DNA from: UBA1268 sp002694955
GTDB taxonomy: Bacteria; Planctomycetota; Planctomycetia; Pirellulales; UBA1268
Assembly: GCA_028066355.1 (NCBI GenBank)
Contig: JALCBP010000003.1
Span: 1 to 64,000 of the forward strand
DNA length: 64,000 nucleotides
Reading direction: 5' to 3'
In this document: positions 42,068 to 51,681 of the stretch, piece after piece
Layout: each line of letters begins with the position of its first letter
Position numbering within the stretch: position 1 is the stretch's first letter
Translations under genes and position numbers: made by a program
The notes under the pieces: model-generated
Seen by the model: the letters and a program-made list of their open reading frames with translations, nothing else
Databases searched by the model: none
What the model was told of the DNA's origin: nothing

Positions 42068-45000
42068 ATGGATGATGTCCAGAATGATCAAAAAGATTCT
42101 CTACGATCCGTCCTGTTGCGACGGTGGCGGTGGTTTACACGTTTAATCAAGCTGGTTGTTATCTGTTTTGTCATATACCACTCGCCAAGATTAACACGAC
42201 TTAAGGCTGTTCGAGATTGGCCGCTAGAAAACGTATTTGACGGCCTTGCAGGCCAAATCTCATCGGGTTCAGCAACGTGGGATTGGTTTGGTCCCATTGT
42301 TTATCAAGACCTTCTTATCAAGACATCAGATGGAATGCCATTGCTCGCTGTTGATCGCTTAGAGGTGAACAGAAACCCTCTTCGTTTGGTCTTGCAACCA
42401 CACGACCTTGGCTGCATACGGCTTGAAGGAGCGAGGCTCTCAACAGCTGTGTGGGACGGTGGAAGCACCATTGAAACAGTGCTCGATCCGTGGATCGAAA
42501 AAGTAAGTCAAAGTAATCAGCAAGAAAGTGCTCAAAGCCCTACTGATAACGCAGATACTGAAATAGTATTTGGTGATACATCCAATCACATTACAGGAAC
42601 CGTTGAAATCGTTGATGCAACAATCGAGTTGACAGATTTACGGCATGGAGATGTATGGTTGCTCGATGATATTGCCGCAGTTATTCCATTCCCCCAGTCT
42701 GCAGCGGGTGGTGAGCCTTCTTTTTTCCCATCGGGCACAATCTGTAGTGGATCTATTCGGTACGCCGAAGAGCCTCAGTTGGAAATACGTAAAGCTTCTT
42801 CACAGGTTGAAAATAGGCTAACGACAGCCAGTATTATCAATCGAGCAAATTCAATTCTTGCTCAGCCTGGTGGTTGGTCAGTGACAGTATCCGAGTCGGA
42901 GGCAGATAAAAGAAAGTCTTCATTGGTGGTAGGGACGACCCGCTGCCCGGCCGGTATTTCACGGGTAGTAGCAAATCGATTTGGCTGGTCGCATCTCATC
43001 CAAGGCATCGTTGATATTCGCGCTGATGTACTTCTTGACCAATCGTTTCAAATGAATTGGTCGACCCCACCATCTCATAAAGAGGCACAGGTTGTTATCA
43101 AGGGCAACGTTATCGGTCGGGATTTGTCAATTGTTGAAAATAAGACAGATCAGAAGGAACTGGTAATTGAAAAAGTTGATATGCCTTTCGAGGCTGCTTT
43201 ATTTCCGGATAAATATGTTATTAAGAGGTTCCAAGCAGAGACAGATGTCGGTTACTTGGAAGCTTCAGGAACTATTACGGCGACACCTGGCCATAGATAT
43301 AAAAGTGACATCGTATTTCCTGGTTGGCAGGTACTGGAAGTATTTCAAGGTGATGACTTTGAGGCCCATGCATCTATTGACATTGCTTCGCTACTAAGTG
43401 CTTTCCCACGTATTCGTATGCTACGTCCAGACGTGCAAATGACAGGAGGAGCAGTCACTGTTGATATTAAGAGCGAGGCACAAACTGCCGGTCGTCAAAT
43501 TCAGTTTAGATCTGAACTCAAGAACGTATCAGCGATCCAAGGTGAAAAGAAAATAGAATGGCACGCTCCATGGTCCGCTTGGATTTCCGCCCGGCAACAA
43601 CTCGATGGGCAACTTTATGTAGAGGAATCCGGGTTCGCATCAAACTTTGCTGATATTTCGATGAACGGGATGTCTGATACAGTCGAAACAACGTGGCGGA
43701 TTGACCTAGGCAGTATGTTTCAAAGTGTGAGTGAGCTACTCGATTTCCAAAAAGGGATGAAAAAGCAACATCTCTCAGGAATATCACGAGGACAATGTCG
43801 TGTTGATCGCTCATCGGAGATGGGTCCAGCAAAAATATCAACATCATTAAGTATCGAAGAATTGAAATGGTTGATCGGTGAGCAAGCAGTCTGGGAAGAG
43901 CAGCTCATTTCCATTGATCTCGATACAGGCTGGATTGAAACACCAGCCGACATCGTACTGAAGAATGTGGATTTCAAGTTGGGGTCAGGGGGTGATTCCT
44001 TTGTTGTATCGCTTTCAGAAGAGTATCGTTTTTCTTGTGATCTCAGTAAGACACCGTGGGTAAATATGATCGCACAAGCGAAGAAAGAGCCAGTCGCTTT
44101 CGACTGTCAGATGTCAGGAAATTTGATGACATGGCGACAGCGAATTCTTGGTTTTGGTGTTACTGGGGGTTTTGAAGTACCTTCTTCTCAAACAGAAATA
44201 GCGGGTCGTTTTGAAAGCAGCTGGAACCTCCGGTATATCGGAGAGCAATTTCAGATAACAAAGGCTTCAACGCAGATAGAGAACCTCGTTTTTCAAGCGG
44301 GTAGGCAACGCATAGAAGAATCGAAGGTGATTCTTGCAGCAGTTGGATCGGTAGATCCTGGTCGAGGAATCATAAGGCTCTCAAGTGCTGAAATGTTGTC
44401 GTCAACGGTATCACTACGAACAGGTGGATTGCAGATAGTCCCGAGAAGTTCAAAAGATCAACCATTGATCAATACTCTTTTCGATAGCGTGCAGGGTCGG
44501 ATACAGTGGCAAGTCGATCTTACAAGACTGAATAAATGGCTGGCACAAGATCTGACACTAGACGCAGCAGGTCGTCTTTGGGGAACAGCGGATCTCCTTG
44601 AAACACCTACGGGTCTCAATCTTTTGATGACAATAACAGGTAGCCAATTAGCTGTTTCTCATTCAAACGTCCCAAACGGACAAGCTGAAGGTCTACAAGC
44701 ACATCTGGTTTGGAAAGAACCGCAGGTGAACGGACTGCTTGACATAACACGACCGGTTGCGAATGAAGTATTAACGAACCAAATAGAAATAAATCAATTT
44801 AAAATTGAATCCTCAACCGTGAGTGTTGTAGCGACTGGGTCAATCGACGACATAACAGGGCGACAGCACGTAGAACTTGGTGGCACAATATTAATGAATT
44901 GGGAGCAGTTAAGCCGACTTCTTTCACCGTCTTCAGCTCAGATGTTGAAAGTGACAGGCGGCGGCCCACAACCGTTTTCCATAAGAGGTTCTGTTGAATC

Positions 45001-46063
45001 TTCTATGACAATTGATGATTCAGTGATGGTACCACTTCCAGAAAAGTGGAAGGCACCTTCGCCACAGCGTTCTTTATCAAAACAACAACTCATCGCTTTA
45101 CCGTCGAAACAATCCCACAGTGCTGACCAAGGTATCGAGAACTGGTTTCCGCGTATAACAGCCGAAACAACACTTTCTTGGCAAGGTGGACAAATTGCCG
45201 GTTTTCCCCTTGGGCCTGGCACGATGCCACTGCGACTGCTCGAGGGACAACTGGCTTTTGGACCATTTGAAATACCAGTGTCAGGAGGAAAAATTCGTGG
45301 AACACCATGGATTCAGCTTTTTCCTCCACCTGGTCAACTTATTGTACCACCAGGAAGATTCATTGAACGTATTGCGTTAACGCCGCCTCTTTGTGATCGG
45401 TGGTTATCCTGGCTGTCTCCAATTCTGAGGCGAGCAACTGAAGCAAACGGCTTTCTGACCGTTGATACATCCGGAGGTCAGTTGCCCTTGAACGATCCAC
45501 TCAATGGTCGATTTGATGGACAGTTAATGCTGGAGCAGTTTTCTGTTACACCCGGCGATATGGCAGGACCGCTCATTAAGCTTTTAGCAAAACTTCAAAG
45601 TGTTGTTGATCCACGTTTTGCATTTGGTGATCAGGTCGTTTTCTTGCGGGCACGACCAGATCCAGTACGGGTGCAGATAGCAGATGGTCGGGTTTACCAT
45701 GACAATCTTATCCTCGACATGGGTCAATTGACTGTACGCAGTCAGGGCAGTATGGGGCATGACGGTTCATTGTCGATGCAGCTCGAAGTTGCTTTTCGAG
45801 GAGATTTAGCAGGAGCTACTCCAGTAGTTGCACAACTTCTACGCACTCCTTTTGTGATCCCACTTCGGGGAACGGTTCGTAATCCTCAATTCGATGCTAC
45901 TGCGATCGATACGATCTTAAAGCGAATCATGCAAAACACAGCAGATGCAGTATTACGCGATGGCATTGGGAGAGGTCTCGAAGCGATCTTTGGTAATCCT
46001 CAACAGCCAGAACAAAAAGTACCACCAGTTACGCAGCCACTAACTTTTCCAGATGGTTTGTGA
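42068..46063 (+). CDS. Large AsmA/TamB-like envelope protein
   Basis: A 1331-residue membrane-anchored protein. It has a basic cytoplasmic start, one transmembrane segment (LIKLVVICFVIYHSP, about 28-42), and a long periplasmic part of repeated beta-strands. Early residues GLAGQISSGSATWDWFGPIVYQDL and the terminal block GDMAGPLIKLLAKLQSVVD, FLRARPDPVRVQIADGRVYH, FRGDLAGATPVVAQLLRTPF, PLRGTVRNPQFDAT resemble AsmA-like C-terminal domains. AsmA/TamB/YhdP proteins bridge the periplasm and move phospholipids to the outer membrane; that role is inferred. No Shine-Dalgarno site precedes ATG 42068. The 100-bp gap upstream holds only the hairpin. Confidence 0.75.
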   Translation: MDDVQNDQKDSLRSVLLRRWRWFTRLIKLVVICFVIYHSPRLTRLKAVRDWPLENVFDGLAGQISSGSATWDWFGPIVYQDLLIKTSDGMPLLAVDRLEVNRNPLRLVLQPHDLGCIRLEGARLSTAVWDGGSTIETVLDPWIEKVSQSNQQESAQSPTDNADTEIVFGDTSNHITGTVEIVDATIELTDLRHGDVWLLDDIAAVIPFPQSAAGGEPSFFPSGTICSGSIRYAEEPQLEIRKASSQVENRLTTASIINRANSILAQPGGWSVTVSESEADKRKSSLVVGTTRCPAGISRVVANRFGWSHLIQGIVDIRADVLLDQSFQMNWSTPPSHKEAQVVIKGNVIGRDLSIVENKTDQKELVIEKVDMPFEAALFPDKYVIKRFQAETDVGYLEASGTITATPGHRYKSDIVFPGWQVLEVFQGDDFEAHASIDIASLLSAFPRIRMLRPDVQMTGGAVTVDIKSEAQTAGRQIQFRSELKNVSAIQGEKKIEWHAPWSAWISARQQLDGQLYVEESGFASNFADISMNGMSDTVETTWRIDLGSMFQSVSELLDFQKGMKKQHLSGISRGQCRVDRSSEMGPAKISTSLSIEELKWLIGEQAVWEEQLISIDLDTGWIETPADIVLKNVDFKLGSGGDSFVVSLSEEYRFSCDLSKTPWVNMIAQAKKEPVAFDCQMSGNLMTWRQRILGFGVTGGFEVPSSQTEIAGRFESSWNLRYIGEQFQITKASTQIENLVFQAGRQRIEESKVILAAVGSVDPGRGIIRLSSAEMLSSTVSLRTGGLQIVPRSSKDQPLINTLFDSVQGRIQWQVDLTRLNKWLAQDLTLDAAGRLWGTADLLETPTGLNLLMTITGSQLAVSHSNVPNGQAEGLQAHLVWKEPQVNGLLDITRPVANEVLTNQIEINQFKIESSTVSVVATGSIDDITGRQHVELGGTILMNWEQLSRLLSPSSAQMLKVTGGGPQPFSIRGSVESSMTIDDSVMVPLPEKWKAPSPQRSLSKQQLIALPSKQSHSADQGIENWFPRITAETTLSWQGGQIAGFPLGPGTMPLRLLEGQLAFGPFEIPVSGGKIRGTPWIQLFPPPGQLIVPPGRFIERIALTPPLCDRWLSWLSPILRRATEANGFLTVDTSGGQLPLNDPLNGRFDGQLMLEQFSVTPGDMAGPLIKLLAKLQSVVDPRFAFGDQVVFLRARPDPVRVQIADGRVYHDNLILDMGQLTVRSQGSMGHDGSLSMQLEVAFRGDLAGATPVVAQLLRTPFVIPLRGTVRNPQFDATAIDTILKRIMQNTADAVLRDGIGRGLEAIFGNPQQPEQKVPPVTQPLTFPDGL

Positions 46064-46117
46064 TCCAAAGAATGTATTACGTCGAGTTTGCAGGGTAGAG
46101 ACAGGTTGAGGAGATTA

Positions 46118-47467
46118 TTAGATAGCTGCGTGGCGCAAGCGTCTGTTTAGTCCACAAATAAGTTTTTTGAGGTGTTGAGAATAACTAAAATGTTCGACCT
46201 CAAGTGCATGTCGCGGTGACTTGATATAGTGAATCGAATTATTTTTCTGTATTCTTTGCCGTTGTTTTTTAAGCCATGCTTGAGCTCGTGGCGCGCTACG
46301 ATTTGCAAGAATCATTCGAGCGATCACCTGTGATTGGAGATCTGTGATACCCCATTGTCCGCTGTCGGGTTGAATCATTCCAACGACAGCAAGATCATTG
46401 GCTTCTGGGTGAAGGAAGTGCATAAATAACTTTGGTATACCGTCTTCTGTGTTAAGTTCAGGTGTATTCATTTTGGGGAATGTAAGGCGATACCCTGTCG
46501 CTGCTATAACAACATCGATTGACTCACGATGACCGTTTTTGAAAAAAGCTGTCGCATTTTCAAATCTTTCAATATCAGGCATTGGTCGAATTGCACCCTC
46601 ATCAATGCGACGATAAAGATTTTCATTTATGACAGGATGTGTTTCCCAAAGGCTATGATCGGGTCGAGGAAGACCATGTTTTTCAGGTAAACCAATCGTG
46701 CGCGCAATAACTCGTCGACTGATTAGTCTTCGAATGCTGAGAGGTATGCGCATTTTTAGAAGTCGCTCACCTCGGAGGTCTGATGGTCTGCCCATAAAGA
46801 GGCGCGGTAAAATGTGATAGTTTCGACGAGTTGAATGAAATGTGACAGCAGCATGAAAAGAAGCTTCCACAGCAATATCGCAACCAGAGTTTCCACCCCC
46901 GATAACAAGAACTCTCTTGTTTTTTAGCACACAGGGCACTTCTGGTGACTTGTATGCTGCAGAATGGATTACTGGACCAGTAAATGTTGAAGCGATATCT
47001 GGCAATCGTGGCTCATGGTTGTGTCCCGAAGCAAAGACAACACCCGCATAGTATCGCGTGCTTCCATCTTCAAAATCAACTTGCCAACCTTGTCGCACCT
47101 GATTGCACTCGATCGGTGTGATATGCGTAACAGAATTCTTAAAAAGAATGTGCTTGCGTAAACCAAAGTGATCAGCATACCGATGAAGGTATTCCAGACA
47201 TTGTCTATGACCAGGATATTCTGGCCAATCCTGAGGCATTGGGAAATCAGTGAATTGAGTAAGTGACTTTGAGCTAATCAGCTTTGTGGATTCAAAAACA
47301 CGAGATGTTGATGATCCAAAATACCAATTTCCACCGAGATCATCTTCACGCTCAATACAGTCAACTTGAATACCGCACTGCAAAAAATTCTTCAGTGCTG
47401 TTAGCCCAGAAGGGCCAGCACCAATAATACACCACTTCGACAAGTCGTTTGATTCACATGCAGACAT
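46118..47467 (-). CDS. Flavin-containing monooxygenase family protein
   Basis: FAD and NADPH-dependent N- or S-oxygenating enzyme family. The 449-residue product has the FAD Rossmann motif CIIGAGPSGLTALKN near residue 13, the Gly-Gly-Asn-Trp block DDLGGNWYFG, the FMO-identifying sequence FTGPVIHSAAY (F-x-G-x3-H-x3-Y), the NADPH motif VLVIGGGNSGCDIAVEA and the C-terminal VVIAATGYRLTFP. Its start overlaps the bioF-like stop by 14 bases, so the two are cotranscribed. The product may process an amine made by the oxoamine synthase, but the substrate is unknown. Confidence 0.88.
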   Translation of the reverse strand: MSACESNDLSKWCIIGAGPSGLTALKNFLQCGIQVDCIEREDDLGGNWYFGSSTSRVFESTKLISSKSLTQFTDFPMPQDWPEYPGHRQCLEYLHRYADHFGLRKHILFKNSVTHITPIECNQVRQGWQVDFEDGSTRYYAGVVFASGHNHEPRLPDIASTFTGPVIHSAAYKSPEVPCVLKNKRVLVIGGGNSGCDIAVEASFHAAVTFHSTRRNYHILPRLFMGRPSDLRGERLLKMRIPLSIRRLISRRVIARTIGLPEKHGLPRPDHSLWETHPVINENLYRRIDEGAIRPMPDIERFENATAFFKNGHRESIDVVIAATGYRLTFPKMNTPELNTEDGIPKLFMHFLHPEANDLAVVGMIQPDSGQWGITDLQSQVIARMILANRSAPRAQAWLKKQRQRIQKNNSIHYIKSPRHALEVEHFSYSQHLKKLICGLNRRLRHAAI

Positions 47468-48677
47468 ATTTGATTATCGAGTTACTCAATGCATCAATAG
47501 TATCTTCAGAATGTTTGAAGGACAGACTTACTCGGAGGAGACTCGATCCTCTTGGAACACTCGGAGGGCGTATTGCGGGTACAAAAAAGCCATCCTTAAC
47601 GAGGGAAGCAGCTATTTGAACCGCTTGCTGTGGTGTTTTGACGTAGACGGGCACAATATGTGCTTCAGCGTTACCGATGTTGACTCCGTGCGATAAGAGC
47701 TTGTGCCGAAACATATCTGCATTTTCTGTAAGTGTTTTTCGACGAAAAGGTTCCTCAGATAATAGCTGAATTGCACGTATTCCAACTGCGGCAGATGCTG
47801 GTGAATGAGCAGTGGAAAACATCCAACCGCGGGCCCGATGTCTGAGATATTCGATAAGAGTGTGGTGACCAGAGACAAAACCACCTGAACCTCCAAGAGC
47901 CTTGGAGAGAGTTCCAATTCGCACAGCAACCGAGGAGGCAACGTCAGCTTCTTCAACAAGTCCACTGCCACGAGTTCCAAAAATTCCAGTAGCGTGTGCT
48001 TCATCAACGAGAAGCATACTTTTGGTGTCGTGAGCAAGTTGAGCCATATCCGCCAGGGGCGCGATCGTACCATCCATGGAAAAGAGGCTATCAGTCACTA
48101 TGAGTCGTCGCTTTGCGGGAATATTTTTAAGAAGGCTGGCAGCTACTGTAAGATCGCGGTGTGGATAGATCTGAATATTCGCCCCAGAAAGCCGACAACC
48201 GTCGATTATGCTCGCGTGGTTCTTTACATCGCTCACGATAAGATCATGAGGACCAGTAAGACACGCAATTGTGGACATATTTGCAGCATAACCACTTGGA
48301 AAGATGAGAGACTCTTCGGTGTTCAAGAGTGACGAAAGATTTGTTCCAAGAGACTCGTGAAGGGCAGAATGACCGCTTACCAGTGGACTCGCTCCTGCAC
48401 CAGCACCCTCGGAGCAAGCTCCTTTTGCAGAAGCTTTAATCAGACGAGAGTCTCCAGCATAGCCAAGATAGTCATTGGACCCAAAGTTAATAAGTTCACG
48501 ATCGTTCAGTATGACGGTTCCATCTTGTCGCCCTAAACGTGTTCGGACCGGTCTGAAGAGATCATTGGATTTGATGGTACCCAAATCGTCTTCAAGCCAC
48601 TGGAGGCTTTCTGGAAGAGGCTTGCTTGTTGGTGCTACTGGTCGTTGATGTGATTCATGCTGGCATGACATAGACAA
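47454..48677 (-). CDS. bioF: 8-amino-7-oxononanoate synthase-like alpha-oxoamine synthase
   Basis: PLP enzyme condensing an amino acid with an acyl-CoA or acyl-ACP with loss of CO2; in the biotin pathway it makes KAPA. The 407-residue product has NFGSNDYLGYAGD, the GSGASPLVSG-like loop (SEGAGAGASPLVSGH), FPSGYAANM, VDEAHATGIFG and the Schiff-base Lys in IGTLSKALGGSGGF. No other bio genes are near it (birA is 11 kb away), and it is joined to an FMO gene, so a lipid or secondary-metabolite oxoamine synthase is a serious alternative to bioF. Starts three bases after the EVE gene stop. Confidence 0.78.
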   Translation of the reverse strand: MSMSCQHESHQRPVAPTSKPLPESLQWLEDDLGTIKSNDLFRPVRTRLGRQDGTVILNDRELINFGSNDYLGYAGDSRLIKASAKGACSEGAGAGASPLVSGHSALHESLGTNLSSLLNTEESLIFPSGYAANMSTIACLTGPHDLIVSDVKNHASIIDGCRLSGANIQIYPHRDLTVAASLLKNIPAKRRLIVTDSLFSMDGTIAPLADMAQLAHDTKSMLLVDEAHATGIFGTRGSGLVEEADVASSVAVRIGTLSKALGGSGGFVSGHHTLIEYLRHRARGWMFSTAHSPASAAVGIRAIQLLSEEPFRRKTLTENADMFRHKLLSHGVNIGNAEAHIVPVYVKTPQQAVQIAASLVKDGFFVPAIRPPSVPRGSSLLRVSLSFKHSEDTIDALSNSIIKYVCM

Positions 48678-48680
48678 GTT

Positions 48681-49145
48681 TTACTTTTGTTTTGCAAGTC
48701 GTTCAAATACCTTGAAGTGTGCTGCTGAAACAGGATGGACTGAAAGCCTACTGCCACGACGCAGCAATTCGAGGCCCTCGAGTGCCTTTACACCACGTAG
48801 TTGTTCGAGCGAAATTTCTTTAGGAAAGATCTGAACAAGTTTTACATCGACCATGGCCCAAATGGGCTTTTCAGGAGAAGCCTTTATATCTTGATATTTG
48901 TGCCCTTCTTTCCAAGCAAAATGATCTGGATACGACTCTTTCACAACTTCAACAATGCCAACAGCTGCTGGGGGTTTCGCATTTGAGTGATAGAAAATGG
49001 CACGATCACCCTTTTTCATTGCTTGCAGAAAGTTTCGGGCTTGGTAGTTGCGGACACCTTCCCAGCATGTTGTCTTGTTTTTTGAATGAGCAAGATCATG
49101 AATTGAGAAAGTTGTTGGTTCACTTTTTATCAGCCAATAATGCAT
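48681..49145 (-). CDS. EVE domain protein
   Basis: A 154-residue single-domain EVE (PUA-like) protein related to thymocyte nuclear protein 1. The hallmark start MHYWLIKSEPTTFSIHDL is present, followed by WEGVRNYQARNFLQAMKKGD, AIFYHSNAKPPAAVGIVEVV, and the C-terminal LRRGSRLSVHPVSAAHFKV. EVE domains bind modified bases in DNA or RNA; a distinct role here is not known. First gene of a three-gene operon with bioF and FMO, three bases before bioF. Confidence 0.92.
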   Translation of the reverse strand: MHYWLIKSEPTTFSIHDLAHSKNKTTCWEGVRNYQARNFLQAMKKGDRAIFYHSNAKPPAAVGIVEVVKESYPDHFAWKEGHKYQDIKASPEKPIWAMVDVKLVQIFPKEISLEQLRGVKALEGLELLRRGSRLSVHPVSAAHFKVFERLAKQK

Positions 49146-49266
49146 TGATCACTCCACTACAGGTTTGAGAAAGAACACCTGGTTTCTTGTAGCGAAGAAT
49201 ACACTAGGCAGTTCTCTAAGGCATCACGGCGGTTTCTAGACGACGCAATTGAGGCATTCTAGACCA

Positions 49267-50661
49267 CTAGGCAGATTTCTTAGTGTTTTCTGAGTCGTTT
49301 GAATGAACCTTACCAGATTGACTTGTCACGTCGTCTTGCGCTTGCTTTACAAAACAACGGCGAACAGTGAGCGGTACTTTTTTCGACACACTGTAAGGAA
49401 CACGAACGTAATATCTCAAGGTTTTTTTCTCTGTCACGGTGTCGTGGCCGAGAACACGATACGTACATATTTTTTCTTTCGGCACCATAACGGTATATCG
49501 CACTGTTTTTGTCTGTATTTTAGGAACATTTTTTTGAAGAGTCTGCTCAGGAGTTCGTGTTTCCCAACGGTATTGTGTGAAGTGGGCAGGTTTAGTTCTT
49601 TTTTCAGGAACCATTTTTGTTACACAATATGTGCCCGTTCGTTTTTCTTCACGAAAAGTGTCTATGGAGACAATCCTCGTTCTTTTTTCAGGAACCATTT
49701 TTGTGATAAAGGACTCACGGATTTTTGTTTCTTTACGGTAACGTTGAACATAATGTGTGCGAGTTCGTTCTTCAGACCGATACTTCTGCACATACGAGAT
49801 GTGGGGAACTTCTTCGATAATGCATTTCCAGATTGTGGCAGGAACTTCCCGAGTGACCGAAGTTGGCACCCACTTCCGACGGTAAATAGTTGCCGGAACA
49901 CCCGGATCTCCTGCAGGATCACAGCGGCTGTTCTCTGATACTTTCTGTGCTTCCATCCCCCAGTGTCCACCATGACAGACGACTGTTTTTGTTGTTTTGA
50001 CTGGCACCCGTTTGGTTACCTTCCGATAAGTAATTATTTTTTCTTGATACGGTACCTTAACGGTGTATGTTTCATGGACTTTCTCAAGAAAGGGAATTCT
50101 GACGGTATATTCTTCTGTTTTCTTCTCCTCAACAGGTACCATCACGATGAACATTTCCTCAAATGTTTTTTTGAATGGAACCTTCACAGTCCAACTGGTT
50201 GTTCGCTCCTGCTGCACTGGAATCATCACTGTGTATTGCTTATCAAATTGTTCCTGATTGGGAATCCTGACTGGGTTTACGTGTCGCTGATTGCTGGGAA
50301 AATGTTCTGTTGTGCACTGAACAGTTTTCGTTCTATTTTCAGGAATCATAACGGTGTACTTTTTTGATCGATATTCTGTGTGAGGCACGCGTTTCTTTAT
50401 TGTGTATGCGAGCGTGCGCTCCTCCATTCGCCATTTCGTATAGCAAATATCTCTCATCTCTGTTCCGTCGTGCGATCGCATGAGAGTTTGTTTAGGACTA
50501 CTGTGTGAACTGTTTTGAAAAAGATGCGAGCCTCCTTGCTGAGCTTCGACCAGAAATTGTGTCTGTGTCGCTTCATCGTGCGCGAGGCCCAGACTACTAC
50601 TGGTAAAAAGATATGCTCCTGTTATCCATAGCAACACATGAAAGTTTTTCGTACCTGTCAC
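49267..50661 (-). CDS. Secreted protein built from 14-residue YTVxVP-type repeats
   Basis: A 464-residue exported protein of unknown function. Signal peptide at 1-27 (FHVLLWITGAYLFTSSSLGLA). The mature part is nearly all 14-residue repeats: three at 73-114, five in exact register at 143-212 (for example YTVMIPVQQERTTS, WTVKVPFKKTFEEM), and eight in exact register at 289-400 (for example SFITKMVPEKRTRI, YCVTKMVPEKRTKP). Each has a beta-like aromatic/Val half with VP and a charged half rich in Lys, Glu, Arg and Thr. A Cys and Gly-bearing insert (about 225-285) separates the main arrays. It is very basic and likely forms an elongated beta structure on the cell surface. Confidence 0.8.
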   Translation of the reverse strand: MTGTKNFHVLLWITGAYLFTSSSLGLAHDEATQTQFLVEAQQGGSHLFQNSSHSSPKQTLMRSHDGTEMRDICYTKWRMEERTLAYTIKKRVPHTEYRSKKYTVMIPENRTKTVQCTTEHFPSNQRHVNPVRIPNQEQFDKQYTVMIPVQQERTTSWTVKVPFKKTFEEMFIVMVPVEEKKTEEYTVRIPFLEKVHETYTVKVPYQEKIITYRKVTKRVPVKTTKTVVCHGGHWGMEAQKVSENSRCDPAGDPGVPATIYRRKWVPTSVTREVPATIWKCIIEEVPHISYVQKYRSEERTRTHYVQRYRKETKIRESFITKMVPEKRTRIVSIDTFREEKRTGTYCVTKMVPEKRTKPAHFTQYRWETRTPEQTLQKNVPKIQTKTVRYTVMVPKEKICTYRVLGHDTVTEKKTLRYYVRVPYSVSKKVPLTVRRCFVKQAQDDVTSQSGKVHSNDSENTKKSA

Positions 50662-50860
50662 TACAGAATTCCTTCTCTTCTAGTCGTAACGGTTATCAGT
50701 CTGCTCGAATACAGATCATGACAAGGCACCATCTGTTATTTACCGAACCGGAATGCAACTCGAAACAAAGTGTGGCCCCGTAGCGGCACACTTGGACACA
50801 AATAGAATCACATTGTTCTAACCGAACAAAAGAAAGATCGAGTTTTCCTAATCAAAAAAC

Positions 50861-51058
50861 TCAGCCTGTTTTGAAATCTTCAGATTGTTTGGAATCTACC
50901 GGGAATGGCGGTTGTTGGTCACAGGGACGAGCACCCATGGGACCACCCTCACAGCATGTTTCCAAAATCATTCCACATTGTCGGCAATGAAGTTTGGCAC
51001 GAATTTCATGCGTGTCACCGCCACACACCGGACAAATAGATTTTGGAGATTCTGACAT
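50861..51058 (-). CDS. Small zinc-ribbon protein
   Basis: A 65-residue protein with two CxxC knuckles, CPVCGG at residues 9-14 and CRQCG at 30-34, followed by a further ETCCEGG, the arrangement of a zinc ribbon or rubredoxin-like fold. No partner can be named. The 200-bp gap between it and the repeat protein shows no structure I can support. Confidence 0.65.
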   Translation of the reverse strand: MSESPKSICPVCGGDTHEIRAKLHCRQCGMILETCCEGGPMGARPCDQQPPFPVDSKQSEDFKTG

Positions 51059-51099
51059 AAAAATTCGGATGCAACAGGGTACGTGAAAACGATAAGTGC

Positions 51100-51576
51100 C
51101 TAGAGATTCATTCCAAGAAAGCCACCAGCAGCGTCACTCGCAGCCTGTTCGCGTTCAATTCGATTTATTGCCTCAGACAGATCACCTGCTGCAATATACC
51201 GATCAAATTCGATTTCGACTGCATGGCTTACACTGTTTTTGAGCCATTCAACAGCTGGTTGTGTGAGCCAATCACATGTTTCTGTATCAAGACAAATAAT
51301 GAGATCACTGCCAATGGTCTGACTGTCATTGTCATTTGTTATGACGGTACCCTCGAATGCAAACTTTACCCAGCCAATTTCTGGGTTATTTGTAAATCGA
51401 AACTGACACTTGGCGTCGGTAAGATAATATGTGTTGCGAGTACCATGTTTTGTGACGGCTGCCTGTAACAATTCAAGACGTCTTCGAAAAGTAGGTGATG
51501 CATCTAGGGGTATGTCGAAGCGAGAAATGCTTCGTAATGGCGTACAGTCAAATGTAATCGTGACCGGTAAATCCAT
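51100..51576 (-). CDS. Conserved hypothetical cytoplasmic protein
   Basis: A 158-residue soluble protein that I do not recognise. AAAGGAACA just upstream supports ATG 51576; the frame is open to 51648, but that version starts inside the upstream flank with no ribosome-binding site. The sequence begins MDLPVTITFDCTPLRSISRF and ends with a helical, Glu and Ala-rich tail. No signal peptide, membrane segment or Cys motif is present. It lies head to head with apbE, about 106 bp apart, and 41 bp from the zinc-ribbon gene on the same strand. Confidence 0.7.
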   Translation of the reverse strand: MDLPVTITFDCTPLRSISRFDIPLDASPTFRRRLELLQAAVTKHGTRNTYYLTDAKCQFRFTNNPEIGWVKFAFEGTVITNDNDSQTIGSDLIICLDTETCDWLTQPAVEWLKNSVSHAVEIEFDRYIAAGDLSEAINRIEREQAASDAAGGFLGMNL

Positions 51577-51681
51577 CGAATGTTCCTTTATTAAATCAAA
51601 AGCTTGGACATACACGTGATCTTTTCTGCAAGCCGAAAACAAACTCAATTCTACCTCAATGGAGTGAGTTATTCATCCCAA

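Noticed and set aside
49462..50445. Plus-strand frames opposite the 14-residue repeat protein
   Set aside because: Phe and Cys-rich translations that mirror the repeats on the other strand; the minus-strand gene has a signal peptide and exact repeat register.
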